Source: Isoetes taiwanensis
Taxonomy: Eukaryota; Streptophyta; Lycopodiopsida; Isoetales; Isoetaceae
Assembly: GCA_021234155.1 (NCBI GenBank)
Contig: JAJEKV010000061.1
Location: 3,123,950 to 3,187,949 of the forward strand
Direction: 5' to 3'
Length of the DNA: 64,000 bases
The notes beneath the pieces are model-generated. The model saw nothing but the letters and a program-made list of their open reading frames with translations. It had not been told where the DNA came from and ran no database searches. A program made the translations under genes and the position numbers. Position 1 is the first letter of the stretch. Each line of letters opens with the position of its first letter. Shown piece by piece: positions 1-11,874 of this stretch.

Positions 1-926
1 CCAGCTTGTTGATCATCCGCAAAGGGTGCCGTAATGGGAAAGAAAAGAGGTCTTCATGTGTATCCAATCTTGTTTCCAAAGGGCTTTGTTTGCCATCAGC
101 CATTCGTGTAGGGTGCTCCACGCAGGGTCGTCGAAAAGATGTGGAATTTTAGTTTTGGATCGAGTGACCATTGAGATCCGCAAGTGACTCAAATTCATCC
201 ATGTGAGCCCGAGCACTCGGGTCTATGTGTTTACCTTTATCATTTCCAAAGAGTGGATATGGGAGTTTTAAAGCATGTGTAGGAGTCGGGCGCATGAATG
301 GGTGTTTGCATTTGTGGAAAAAGAAAAAGACGAGGGTGTTGGTTGCTTTGATAGGTACCGAACCGGCATAGGTTGTGTGAGATTAGTAAAAAAGAGGTAA
401 ATCGGGCGCTTGTAGTGGGAACAAAGGTTGTGACAGCATGAACAAATGTGGGGGGAACAGATTAAAGGAACAGACGGTAGGGGAATTGACAAAGGTGGAA
501 GCGGTGGTACCGGTTCCTAAAGAAAGATTACCAATAGAGAAAAACATTTTGCGGATGTTCCAGAGAAAATTGCGGTGGTTCTGTTAGGATCTTGAGTTGG
601 GGATTCCTATGGGAGTAAATTCAAAAGGCTGTGGTTGCGGCCTCTCGCATGATGGGCTAACGAGGAACGGAACAATGGCGACCTTCCACGGGGAGGCCGG
701 TCCCGGAAAGTTGTCGTGGTGTAGGTGGAACAGATTAGCGCCTCGCATTACCCGGAGAAGAGACAATCGAACCGTGTGTGTATGTGGACATATTCGCGGG
801 AGGCGCCGCTAGCTTCATGGCGAATGGCGCCTTGACTCCATCCGGTGTTGAATATCGCCGGAGTAAAGAAGGGATTGAACATGGTATCAATACGGCTTTC
901 GAAGTGAGCCCCGCAAATGAGCGCCA
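1..926 (-). mobile_element. Ty3-type retrotransposon, gag and leader fragment (continues off left edge)
   Basis: The minus strand of 13-216 encodes a stretch of gag with the phrases HEWLMANKALWKQDW and MKTSFLSHYGT. These match the gag of the complete element at 48818-59574 (HQWLMANKSH and MKTAFLSHYGT), so the two belong to related families. Sequence from 217 to about 900 should be the gag N-terminus and leader, but its frames are broken and only weakly similar. At 902-926 the minus strand reads TTGGCGCTCATTTGCGGGGC next to the LTR; this begins with the TGG expected of a primer-binding site and resembles a tRNA-Lys-type site (inference). The rest of the element lies left of position 1. Confidence 0.7.
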
Positions 927-1524
927 AGTGTTTGGGGTCCGCCCGGGATCGCTGAGGGACAGATCTCGTGAGATCCGTGAAGTCCGGCGGGGCAAATCCC
1001 GAGACACTCTTGTCACGCCGGGATTTTTGCTAACGAGAGGAAAGAACAAGAAAAACTCGATAAAATAAAGAATGGCAATACACAATGAAACACACAAGAC
1101 ACTTGTGGAGAACACGGCAATCCATTGATCAAAACAAGTGTACAATGAAGGCTCAAAAGAGCGCCTACAACAACCCGGCATGTCCGCTCAGTAGTGACAC
1201 AAAAGAACACTCAAACCCTCTTTTGAAGGAGCAAAAATGCTACAATATATAGGAACACCTGAGTGGCCTACGGCCCTGAATCGATCCTCATCATGACAAC
1301 GCTGCTCCACTACTTGGGCACTCGAGCAGAATCTGCCGCCCGGCCGTGCTAACGCACAAGTAGTGGCCCGCCGTGGGTCCTACCTTTGGGTCTTCTCGCT
1401 TCTTGGAGGAGCTTTGACCACCCGTGGCTTGTAGATCCCTCTTCTTGGACCGCCGTGGCGGTGGGGCCTCGCCCTCATGCGGCAAGTATAGACACAGTAA
1501 TGCGCGGGGCCGCAGGGGCTAACA
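927..1524 (-). repeat. 5' LTR of the left-edge Ty3-type element
   Basis: The segment starts TGTTTGGGGTC on the plus strand and ends GGGGCTAACA, the same terminal sequences as the LTRs of the complete element at 48818-59574 (TGTTTGGGGTC and GGACTAACA). Its length, 598 bp, matches their 590-591 bp. Internal similarity is patchy, so it is an older or diverged relative. The candidate 5-bp target duplication on this side would be ATCTA (1525-1529); its partner is outside the window. The insertion point coincides exactly with the edge of the palindrome that follows. Confidence 0.65.
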
Positions 1525-3195
1525 ATCTAACTAGGAAACTACTCCAAATACCTGCTCCGAAGGAACTTCCACCTGCTCCTAGCAAGCGATTCGGGGTAGC
1601 TCCCACTCCTTGACGTAAACACAGTCTTGGGACTGCTGATCTGTGCTATGCTGCAACAAACGATTCTCGAAACTGAATTTCAAGCGAAATAGAGTTCCAA
1701 GACAGTAGGAGCCAAAAGTGGTTAAAGGTTAGGGTTAGGTCATAAGGGTTGCCATGTCATGCCAAATGGCTACACTAGGGTGCGCCAGTGTGGCGGTTGC
1801 CCAATAGGATGGGGCCATGTGGAAAATGGTTCCATCCTAAGTTTGGCAAGTTATATAATATAACTTGACCATGCTCCCCTAAGCATACTTGAGGTATTTA
1901 TATCGTATATTTTAGGGGAACGTCATATTCTCCCCCCCTTAGCATAATGTTGTCCTCAGCATTACGGTAAGGTGACGAACATGCATCAACCGTACAAGAT
2001 ACAATCAACAAGAATATAACAATTTAACTTTATTGAAATGATCAACTTCCACTTAGTTACTTATAACATTAATTGTAAGGCTATACTTATACACATACAA
2101 AATTAAATAGCCTTAATAGTTATTATTATAAAAGTTAGCACATACTGTTATCACAACATGTTTAGGAGTTCATAATTAAGTACAAAATTTATAACTCTAT
2201 CTTCTCTTAACATGCTCCCTCCTCCATGCTCCTCCTTTACTATATTACGTTAGATTAGTTAATAAGTTGTGATGTTAAGGGACCACCTCCCTACTTACCT
2301 CCTTGAGCCAAACTACTAGCTCAAGGTTACCTCTATTACCTGCACTCGATCATGGATCAACTAAACTAACATAATGTGCTACTCGTGCAGGCCAGTGAAG
2401 GAGGAGCATGGAGGAGGGAGCACTGTTACGAGAAGATAAAAGTTATAAATTTTTGTACTTAATTATGAACTCCTAAACATGTCGTGATAACGCTACGTGC
2501 TAACTTTTATAATAGCTATTAAGGCTATATAATGTTTTTTTATAAGTACATAAGTATAACCTTACAATGAACGTTAGAAGCAATTAAGTGGAAGTCGATC
2601 ATTTCAATAAAGTTGAATTGCTATATTCCTTGTTGTTGTGTCTTGTAAGATTGATGCAGGTTCGTCACCTTACCGTAATGTTGAGGACAACATTATGCTT
2701 GGGGGAGAATGTGATGTTCCCCTAAAATATACAGTATAAATATGTATATTTTAAGGCCACGTCACTATATAAGCCTACTATATAGTAGCCTTGTATACCA
2801 TCAAGTGTGCTTGGGGGTGCATAAACAAGTTATATTACATAACTTTCCAACCTTAGGATGGAACCATTTCCACATGGCCCCATCCTACTGGGCAACCCGC
2901 CACATGGACACACCCTAATGGAGCCACGTGACATGACATGGCAACCCTAATCTATTTACAACCTAACCCTAACCCTAAGCCTAAGCCATTTTTTATTCCT
3001 ACAATCTTGGGTATTTAGCCCGAAAATCCGTTTCGAAAACCATTTGTTGCAGCATAGCACGGATGAGCAGCCCCAAGACCGTCATTACGTTAGAAGGAGT
3101 GGGATCTACCCTGAAAGACTTGCAAGATATAGAGACCCCAGGAGCAGGTGGAAGTTCCTCTGGAGCAGGTATTTGGAGTAGTTTCCTAGGTAGAT
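1525..3195. repeat. Long imperfect palindrome of two opposed Ty3-type 3' ends
   Basis: The left arm (about 1525-2270) is the imperfect reverse complement of the right arm (about 2355-3195). Shared blocks include CCTAGGAAACTACTCC near both ends, the CCATGCTCCTCC block near the centre and the long stretch between them. In the right arm a purine tract (GGGGGAGAA, 2701-2709) is followed by TGTGATGTTCCCC; in the left arm the same junction is inverted near 1925-1940. That is the polypurine tract and LTR start of a Ty3-type element, so each arm holds the 3' internal end plus LTR of one element, joined head to head. The outer parts contain two to three copies of CCCTAA. There is no coding sequence. 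The left arm is cut by the LTR at 927-1524. Confidence 0.75.
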
Positions 3196-3721
3196 CATCT
3201 GGAAGCTAGGACTCTAGATGAGCTAATATCTTATATGTCTAATAGAGCCCTTCTAGAACCCTCAGTTTGGTTTTGAATGTAAATTTGGATGCATGTGATT
3301 AGGATTAGATGTTATTCTCATTACTTATCATGTCATGTGGATAAATGATGTTGGCTGATCATGTTTACACCTCTTGTGTTGGGAATGGAGGTAGAGACCT
3401 AGGGGCAAAAGTATGCTGGTGGGTTACAAATAAACACAGGCCAACACCCAGCACCAGCACCCTTCAGACTTTTATTTCCCATCCTTTACCAATTATAGTC
3501 TAACCTATTTGACGCCCGTCACCTCATATAGACTGTATCCGTTCTAATCATAACATGTTTACTGCCCACCGTAATGAATGTGACTCTAAAGGAAACGTAA
3601 TTTTGAATTTGTAAATTGCAACCATCTGTTCCCCAACTTTCGCTATTCCGACCAAAAAGCCCGCGGAGAAAGCTCAAGAATTTCCACATTCTACTCTAGC
3701 ATTCCAAAAATCAAACGCACT
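3196..3721. other. Intergenic, no gene seen
   Basis: AT-rich sequence between the palindrome and the first exon-like ORF. I see no coding frame, repeat or RNA gene. A promoter for the following gene remnant would lie here, but no clear TATA box stands out. Confidence 0.5.
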
Positions 3722-5110
3722 ATGGTGAAGAAGGTTGTTAATCCGCCGGCTCTAGCAGTAATTCTAATGGATGCCATGCGCAGGGTAAGCAAAATGCACT
3801 AGAATGCCCTGTTAATTTGTTTTTCTTGCTTTCTTACAGCCCAGAAGGAACGTGCCCTTGAGACTGAACCTGGCTGATTGCCGAATAGAGGAGGACTTTC
3901 ATGCTTATGCGGGTCTACCAAACGATGGTATACATCCCTCTCAATTTCGAACAGATGTCATTTCCGCTGCAGAGTATAATGAGGGTTGGGATACCAATGG
4001 TGTCACTCCCAACAAAACTTCAATTGACAAGGTAAGGCCAGAGCATGAAGAAGCTTTAATTGAACTACTGAGCAAGATATACCCAGATGGCTTGAAGGAT
4101 AGAGAAGTAAGGAAAACGATTTCCTATATATTTGCACTCAACAACTGCTGGAGGGCCAAGCAGGATCCAGATAATTTCAAGGTTAATTGGGCAGCAGTGG
4201 CAGCAAAAAGTAGGGCCTATTCGAGCAAGGTTAAAAGTGAACCCGGCACCAGCGGCCCTGTGAGCAGATTAGAGCCCAGCAAATCTCAGCAGACAACAGC
4301 ACCTGAAAGCATAGCAGAAAGGCCAGCTTCAGCGGGCACTGGTATAAAATTAGAAGGGAGGTTGTCCTTTAGGAGTACTGCAATGTGCCCAACATCATTC
4401 TTAGCATATGGGAAAAACATTGCCCGTCTGGAAAGCATGATCCAAGGTGTGCAGGATGCCTTAAAAATACAACAGAGTGATCTAGTGTCCAAGAAGGAGC
4501 TAGTTGCACAATCTCAGGCAAAGGGCACCTTCTTTTCGGCTGCACAGTAGAAGTTACAGACCATAAAGGATAATATTGCACGTCTTCAAGCCCTCTCAGA
4601 TCCTAATGCAGGTGCCTCTGTTGAGATTCAAAATTTGGAGAAGAAGAAAGATCCTCTTTGAAATGGGGGGTGGGCCAATAGATGAAACCATGGTACAATA
4701 GATGGCTGCTCTAACTGCTATGAGACCCTCCTTGCAAAAGCCCAGCAGCACTTACAGAATCTCACCAGGCTGAGGGAAATGACCAAGAGAAATGATCAGC
4801 TGGTCAGCATCACTCCAATACCATTCAGATTGCCAATTGGAGATGAGGAGAGATGCTCCACATGTGGTCTTGCATTCTGGGATGATTACACCCTCTGCCT
4901 GCAGATGAAATGTGGACACTATTATGATGTGAGCTGCCTGAGTTTGCTCATAGAAAAAACATGATGCCTCGAGTGTTCAAAGACTATTTGTACAGGGTTA
5001 ATGCAGGAATTGGGGAAGCAGGGAACAACAAAGCATGAAGTGCTATATGCTGGAGCATCTCACAAAACTGGGAATGAGACCATTGATGTTGATGAGCATG
5101 TAGCCACGAC
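3722..5110 (+). pseudogene. Decayed gene with coiled coil and RING-like finger
   Basis: An ATG at 3722 opens a 21-codon exon ending at 3784, followed by a 55-bp GTAAGC...TTACAG intron (3785-3839) and an exon that stays in phase from 3840. The frame runs about 237 codons to a TAG at 4548, then continues in the same frame through further stops (about 4660 and 4686) to a finger at 4853-4995. The finger reads CSTC, then KCGHYYDVSC, then after one stop CLEC, the spacing of a RING-type zinc finger with fewer than eight obvious ligands. The part before it (about 4400-4780) is Lys/Glu/Gln-rich and looks coiled-coil. Such proteins are often ubiquitin ligases, but function is not shown here. Three or more in-frame stops mark it as a pseudogene. 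Confidence 0.5.
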
Positions 5111-5218
5111 TCCCGATAGCAACAGGAAAAGGAGTACAAGTTAATACACCAAGAAGTAAAAGGACCCCATGATCAGCAAAGCACAAGTCTACAAAGGTTC
5201 AAACTCCACAATCAAGAC

Positions 5219-5925
5219 ATGGTAAAAAAAAGTTCATGCCTATTTTCAGGGTCTCAATTTGAATTGGTAACAGTAGAAGATCCTGTAGACATTGGACAGC
5301 AAGCTATTAGCAGTCAGCGGCACATTGCAGCACCTGACGGCACAGTGCTGAAGACACCAACCTCTGCAGAATCTAAGGGAGATTCAAGTAGTACTGATGA
5401 TGCTGACAATTATGTTGTAGTTTCAAATTCTGTAGCTGCCTCTGTAAAGGCCTCCTTTAACACGATTGCTGCAGAGAAGGAGAACGATGGCGAAGACGTC
5501 GACAAGCAGGTTCTTAAAGTCGTTTCCAAGGTCTCCAGGTTGACACGGTCAAGGACCAGGAAGTTGTGGAAGAAGAGAGTGAGGGTGAATCAGATGTTGA
5601 TCTTGATGAAGATGTCTCTATAGAAGTATCATTTGGGAAAAAAAACAAGGCTAATATAATTTTGCCATATGCATTTCAGGCAGGCAAACTTTGCTTGCTC
5701 AAGACAACCTAAACCATCAGTCAAAAGGTCTTTGTTTAAACAATTAATATATTTGATCCCTGTTTTCTTCCACCATGAATGTATAAATTTTGTTTGATTA
5801 ATTCATTCAATTTAGGCTTGAGTAAAAACTTGTCTGTAGAAAAAGAAGGCAGCCAATGGTTATACTTAGTGAATCTGATGAAGAAGACAATGCCACTAAT
5901 GGAGTGCCGCACAACCTTTAACATA
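5219..5925 (+). pseudogene. Acidic nuclear-type protein remnant
   Basis: A 134-codon frame (5219-5623) is rich in Ser, Asp, Glu and Lys, with the basic patch LTRSRTRKLWKK near its end. A shift of one base at about 5560 would instead continue into the acidic run EEESEGESDVDLDED (to about 5640), so the original protein was probably frameshifted there. A further acidic phrase, SESDEEDNATNG, lies at about 5868-5905. Alternating acidic and basic low-complexity blocks are typical of nuclear proteins. I do not recognise the family. It sits between the RING-like remnant and the phosphatase remnant on the same strand, so all three may have been one gene. Confidence 0.3.
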
Positions 5926-6249
5926 CAAAAGGTGCCATCCAAGATTTAGGGTTTAGGGTTGTTTTTCTATTGTATTTCACCTTGTATATTCTCTACAAAT
6001 TTCAGTTGATAATTGGAGCACCATCCTTGCTATTGCAGGAGAACAAGGCAGGTTGTTAATGATGAAAGGGAGGATGAAGCACGGAAGGCCACTGCAAGGG
6101 TTACTGATAGCCAGAAAATGCCAATACATTGGGCACAGGGAGATACTAATACAATTGTATCTGACTATAACTTTCAGCACTCTCCATCATTAGGTAGCAA
6201 AGCTAAAGCAGAATCCAGCAGATCACAGTACATTCCATCATCGGGTAGC

Positions 6250-6934
6250 AAAGCTATAGCACACCACAACTCGGCAGTGGGTGCAAACATTGAGGGATGG
6301 GAACTCCGACATAAGTCAATGGTGCTGGACATTAATGGTAACTGGTATAGACACAACAGAGGAGAAGCAGCTAAAAAATCTTGCATCCACCTCATACAAA
6401 CCATGTTGTAAAAGAAACTGCAAACAAGTATCTCATTTGCAGACTAGGGTACCATGAATTTGTGGAGTGGGCACTGCAGAGGTTTGATATTGTGATATGG
6501 AGTGCTTCCCTACTTCGCGATACAAGGAGTATGGTGGATGCATTGTTCCCAGAATTATGGCCAAAAAGGTATATGGTGAAGAGTAGTGCTATGCATGCGA
6601 GCATCCAAAAAAGACAAGAAAGCAACTTTTTTTCAAGGAGTTGAAGGTTGTACTTGATGATTTTCCTAAATATCATGGTATGATTTTCTTGGTAGATGAC
6701 AGCCTACACAAAGGGTTTCTAAACCCTCCACACACAATCCTTCCTGTTATGCCTTTCAAGGGGCAGGAAGAGAACAATTTTTTACAGAAGTTTGTGTGTC
6801 TAGCATTGGATTACTTGCCTTCCCATATAGTTGAAGAAACGATCTCACAGCTAGACATTGCTGATGCATTGTTGCAGAAGGAGACAGTTGATGTGCTGGA
6901 TTCACAACAACCCCAATTCTGGAACCACACTTAA
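6250..6934 (+). pseudogene. FCP1/NIF-like HAD phosphatase remnant
   Basis: Two or three frames in succession give the signature blocks of a NIF (FCP1/SCP-like) phosphatase. About 6313-6345 reads KSMVLDINGNW, matching the DxDx(T/V) nucleophile block with Asp to Asn at the second Asp. About 6445-6530 reads GYHEFVEWALQRFDIVIWSAS, the region before motif II. About 6656-6770 reads DDFPKYHGMIFLVDDS followed by FLNPPHTILPVMPF, matching the plant NIF motif with the conserved DD. Family members dephosphorylate phosphoserine, classically on the RNA polymerase II C-terminal domain. The blocks lie in different frames with breaks near 6411 and 6640, and the changed second Asp of motif I would abolish activity, so this is a pseudogene. 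Confidence 0.6.
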
Positions 6935-6959
6935 AAACAACAGTAAATCCAAAAAATCT

Positions 6960-7528
6960 ACATGTGGTTATGTGGAGGTGTGGTTTATTAAAGAGGTGGT
7001 GTAGTTTTTTTTTAGGAGCTATAGCTTTTTTTTTTTTGAAGGTGTGGTCTTTTTTTGAGGTGTGGTTTTTTTTAAAGGAAGTGTTTTTTTTTTTTTTGAG
7101 GGGGTGTTGTTTATAAGAAGGTGATGTTTGTTGAGGTGTGGTTTATAACTAGGTGTAGTTTTTAAGTATTTGTTTTTTTTTATAGAAGTATAGTTTTTTG
7201 AGGTGTGGTTTATAAGGAGGTGTAGTTTTTAAGTGGTTGTTTTTTTAAGGAAGTATGGTTTTCTAGATGGTGTGATTTTTTTAATTGAGGTGTTATTTTT
7301 TGAGGTGTGGCTTATAAGTGGATGTAGTTTTTAAATAGTTGTTTTATAAAGAAGTATGATTCTTTGAAGTGTGGTTTATAAGTGGGTGTAGTTTTTAAGT
7401 GGTTGTTTTTTAATGAAGTATGGTTTTCTGAAGTGGTGTAGTTTATAATTAGGTATAGTTTTTAAAAAGCTATTTAAGAAAATATGGTTTTTTTAAGGTG
7501 CAGTTTATATAATTAGGTGTAGTTCAAA
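6960..7528. repeat. T/G-rich degenerate tandem array
   Basis: About 570 bp of GAGGTGTGGTTTATAAG-like and GTGTAGTTTTTAAGTGG-like phrases alternating with runs of T. A composite unit of roughly 90-100 bp can be followed from about 7130 to 7500 but is heavily degenerate. There is no coding content. Confidence 0.75.
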
Positions 7529-8372
7529 CATGCCATGCGTATGCCACCTAGGCTCCAACATGTCAAGGTGTCTCAAACATGCCATGTGGGCTTCAATATG
7601 CCACCTAGGCTCCAACCTGCCAAGGTGGCTCAAGCATGCCACCTAGGCACCAACATGCCACCAAGGCTCAAACATGCCAAGGTGGCTCAAACATGCCATG
7701 CAACATGCCACCTAGGCTCCAACATGCCAAGGTGGCTCAAATATGCCACCAGGGCTCCCAACATGCCACATAGGCTCCAACATGGCAAGGTGGCTCAAAC
7801 ATACCACCTAGGATCCAACATGCCACCTAGGCTCAAACATGCCAAGGTGGCTCAAACATGCCACCTAGGCTCAAACATGCCAGGCAGGCTCCAACACGCC
7901 ACCTAGGCTCCAACATGCCACCTAGGCTCAAACATGTCAAGGTGGCTCAAACATGCCACTCTGGGTCTCCAACATGCCACCTAGGCTCCAACATGCCAAG
8001 GTGGCTCAAACATGTCGTGGGCTCTAACATGCCACCTAGGCTCAAACATGCCAAAGTAGCTCAAACATGCCACATGGGATTCAACGTTACCACCTAGGCT
8101 CCAACATGCCAAGGTGGCTCAAACATGCCATGTGGACTCCGATGTGCCATCTAGGCTCCAACATGCCACCTAGGCTCCGAAATGCCACACAGGCTCCAAC
8201 GTGCCACATAGGGTCCAACATGCCAAGGTGGCTCAAACATGCAATCTAGGCGCCGAAATGCCACTAGGCTCTAACATGCCAAGGTGGCTCAAACATGCCA
8301 CCTAGGCCCTGAAATGCCACCAAGCTCCAACATGCCAAGGTGGCTCAAACATGCCACCTAGGCTCCAATATG
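7529..8372. repeat. 19-bp minisatellite of two alternating unit types
   Basis: About 44 units of 19 bp. One type reads CCAACATGCCACCTAGGCT and the other CAAACATGCCAAGGTGGCT, so the core is either CCTAGG or CCAAGG. The two types alternate irregularly. Because 19 is not a multiple of three, the open frames through the array only reflect repetition and are not a protein. Similar isolated units occur at about 10315-10350 and 10685-10760, suggesting that the array once reached further or seeded copies. Confidence 0.9.
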
Positions 8373-8383
8373 CTCCCACCCTC

Positions 8384-8416
8384 GCTCCCTCCCTCCCTCC
8401 CTCCCTCCCTCCCTCC
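8384..8416. repeat. (CTCC)n microsatellite
   Basis: A simple run of CTCC units directly follows the 19-bp minisatellite. It is strongly strand-asymmetric (pyrimidine on the plus strand). Confidence 0.9.
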
Positions 8417-11400
8417 ATGTCTCTCTCTGATTGAGTCTGATAGAAGCGCTGGCACCTTCCCCCAAGTCAAACAAGGCCAGGAGTTTGCACGGCTGCCTCA
8501 CTAGAGGGGGAAGGCCAGACCCCAGGAGACGGACCCTAGAAAGGATGCCGAGGCAGCCTTTCCTGGCAGTGCTCCTCCGGAAGGCTATATGCTAATGACC
8601 CCCTCCCAGAGCTCGATTTTCCTATCTGTCCCTTGAATCCTCCTTTCCAGGACCAAGATTCGAGTAGGTTCAAAAAAATCCAAGATCGGTCCAGGAGAAC
8701 TTATCAAACCGCAAAGCGTCCTGCGCCGACCATGTAGAAACCCAAGTGTTTTGTCATTCGAGCAGTACAAAGGCTCCGGAATGGAGATTCGACTTCACCA
8801 TATCGTCGGAATAGGTGAAATTACTCTATGGACCAAGTTACACGGTCATTTTTTGCAGCGAAAGAGACAAACGCATGACACGGCATTATTCTGCAACCGC
8901 CTCCTAGGCCAATTGACTCCGAACGTGTTGGACATGAGCTAGTTTGGCGTTTCTTAGAGAAAGGGTGGTCTTCTGCCCACGAAACTTGGTCCCCAGGATA
9001 ATGTCAACGTTTTGAGTCATTGACAGAGTCAGTTCATAGTTTTGAAGTGGGAATTGCCCTTTCGTGGCCAGGGGCTTTGGGGAGAATTGCTTCCAGAAGG
9101 TTTTAAGGGTCCATCTTCTAGTGTCAACACCCTCCCTCTACGTAATGACATTGTGCAAGATCCTAGTCAAATATGACTAGGATATGGCCTCTAAAATGTA
9201 AATCTTGTGTGTAAGAGTTTACATTATAGAGGTCGAGTTTTGGTCGGTTGCACTTGGGACATGGTCTAGAATTTGTAAGAGCGCCTTTTGCAGTCGCAAG
9301 ATTGTTTGGGATCGTTCGGGATGGCCGATAGATCCAAACTCTGTGCATGCATGTTTAGAAATGGTGCACCTAGTTATCTATAAAAACAACCACGTTTCGG
9401 CCTCCGAAACGTAAACCCTGTGTGTCTTGTCTTCCTTTCCCATGCCCACTGAATCATTTTGGGATACGCATATACAAGGTGACACTTCTCAGGTGTGTTA
9501 ATTCACACGCATGCTTTGATATGGATATGGTGTGTTAGAACTTCCAGGTTGTTTAAGGCAACCAATCTTCGTTCAAAATTATGCAAAAAGGCACCAATTA
9601 CACTAGGATCTCTAAATCAAAATGAGGTAGTTGCACTCAGATCTGAATATCTCGAGCTGTGTTGATCTTGTTCAAATGATTTTTGGAGGAACAACCAGTT
9701 AAAAGTTGTAGTGAGACGTCGGAAAAAATTTGGCTCAATTTGAATCTGGGATGTCTGAGAAAATTGGGTCTAAAATTGGAAGAAAATTTGGCCAGTGCAC
9801 TTCCCTGAGACAAAACAAGATCTGCACACTCAAATGATGCTATCTCGAGTTTTACTGAGCAATTTTACATGATTTGTGAAATGACTATGAGAGAAACTTG
9901 TAGGAAGACGTGGGAAAAAAATTTGGCCAGATTTGGAATTGGGATGATGGAGAAAAGTGAGTCGAAAGTGGATTAAAAATTCACTGTCACAGAAAACCAG
10001 CAAGCATTTTTTGGATCTCCAGGTGGATAAGAGTTTATTTTGCATGATTTCAACTAACACAATCTGAATAAGGCCTAATACCATATGCAAAAGATAAAAT
10101 TGTAGTTTGGATCAAGAGAAGTATATCTGTAATAATAGAGATACTTCTCATGATAATATGCACTACGAAGACCCAAAATGTCATCATATCAACACCACCA
10201 CCATCTTGGTATGTCACGCAAAATTTGCCAGACATCACCCAATAAAAGGACCAAAGATAGACATCTTTTCATTTTTGGCCTAATAAAAACTTGATCTTTC
10301 TTACTTGGCGTGCCATGTTACCACTTGGAGTGCCACATAGGCTCAAACACGATGTTGACCCTTAACCTGGCTTAACAGTCAAACACAAGAAGCCAACTTG
10401 AAACTATATTCAAGTTGGGGTTAGAACCTCCAGATCACTTAAGATGATCAATCTATACAAGAAAATTTCAATAAGATAGCTCAAAAAGCTCAAAAGTTCA
10501 TATGTTCATATCTTTCCCATTTTCAAAAAATGGTAGCAGTACTCAAATCGAGGTGGCATGCAGAGATAAATTGATTATTGAGTATTGATTGCTCACACTG
10601 ATAGAGAAAAGTTATTGGAAAGCAATGGTGAAAATCTTGGCCAATTCTGAGCTCATATCTGTGAGATATTCGAGTCATTTAGGGTCAAACATTGCCCCTA
10701 GGCTCAAACATGCCACATACGCTCAAACATGACACGTGGCTCAAACATGCCCCTACCTAGGATCATAAAAATGCCCTTTCAAAGATGAAGTTAAAAAGGA
10801 GGAAGCCACATCATCATATTCCATGTCAATTTTTGCAAAATTCCATGTTGCCCCCAAAGAGCAACATACTAACTACTTAGGTCAAAGTTTGGAAGACCTT
10901 GGTAGGCAACATTGGTATGAAGGTCAAAGAAAATTCATCCTCAAGATCAACTTAAAGCACGTAAGGTCAAACTTCATGAGTGTTACTATATTTGTGGGCA
11001 AATATTTAGTCAAGACATGTTCTAGAAGACTCTAGGTTAAGAAGATTGGAAGATGCCCCTTTGAAGTTTGGAAGTTAGTGTTTGGAAGACCCCATGGTAC
11101 ATGGTTTTAAGCCTTGGCCTTTTCTCCATTTCCATATCCACATTTGGTTTTCATTCTACTATGCTCACCTTTACTACATATCCACCCTTGCACCCTCTTA
11201 GCCTAGCCTTCTTTCTCATTCCATACCCAACCTTGCCCCTTGAACACGTTTTTGCCATTTATTCACCCCTTGTGTATTTTTGACTAGCCATTTCCTTGTT
11301 TTTTCCATATGAACGTTTGGGAGTATTCACCCCCATCACTTTTGCCTGTCACACCATAATTTTTTTTGGAATTTACCATCCTTGCCATTTTGCCACTATG

Positions 11401-11874
11401 ATGTTATTCCCCCCCATGAGCCCATGGTTTTGCATTTTAAGCCATTATTACCCTTCTCATATCGTACTTCCATTATTGCGTACCTTGCCATATTATATTA
11501 TCACCAAAACTTATCTTTATTTTTCCATACTTCCATGTCCAAATTCTTTTATGGTTGAGCATTGAGATCATGGTTCAAAAACTGTCTCAATAACTATCTT
11601 GTCTCGGCCAATTATGTCCTCAATGCTCCACAAGAGGTACAAAGGCAATTGCTAGGCACCACTCCTGAAGACTCCAACCACTCTGAAAACTCCAATGACT
11701 CCTGAAAATACCATTGTACACCTTTTGTAATATATATGATTTACTTTTTGTAATCTTGAGTATTGATTCTAAGTAATGTCTCTAATACAACATCAAAATT
11801 CAAGATAAAGGTCTACCCTTACCGGGTGACCACAAGAACTGCTGAAATGATGAAACAACTACGTCAAACCATTT
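8417..11874. other. Intergenic repeat-derived DNA, no gene seen
   Basis: No convincing coding frame. From about 9600 to 10000 two imperfect copies of a roughly 220-bp unit can be seen, each with AAAATTTGGC(C/T) and GGGATG(T/A) blocks. A TATAAAA-like box lies at about 9376. Isolated 19-bp minisatellite units occur at 10315-10350 and 10685-10760. The stretch 11100-11570 is pyrimidine-rich on the plus strand and holds only spurious open frames. Confidence 0.5.

Noticed and set aside
778-1181. Open frames across 735-1181
   Set aside because: They span the primer-binding site and LTR boundary of the left-edge retroelement and have no domain.
2955-2990. Telomere-like CCCTAA repeats (also near 1725 and TTTAGGG at 5945)
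   Set aside because: Only two or three units each; the first two are mirror copies within the palindrome. Not a telomeric array.
7535-8249. Open frames with PPRLKHAKVAQTCH-like repeats
   Set aside because: They are translations of the 19-bp minisatellite. The same motif appears in several frames, with no start context or other coding sign.
9122-9484. Possible 363-bp solo LTR (TGTCAACACC...GGTGACA with a TATAAAA box)
   Set aside because: No matching second copy, target duplication, primer-binding site or polypurine tract was seen.
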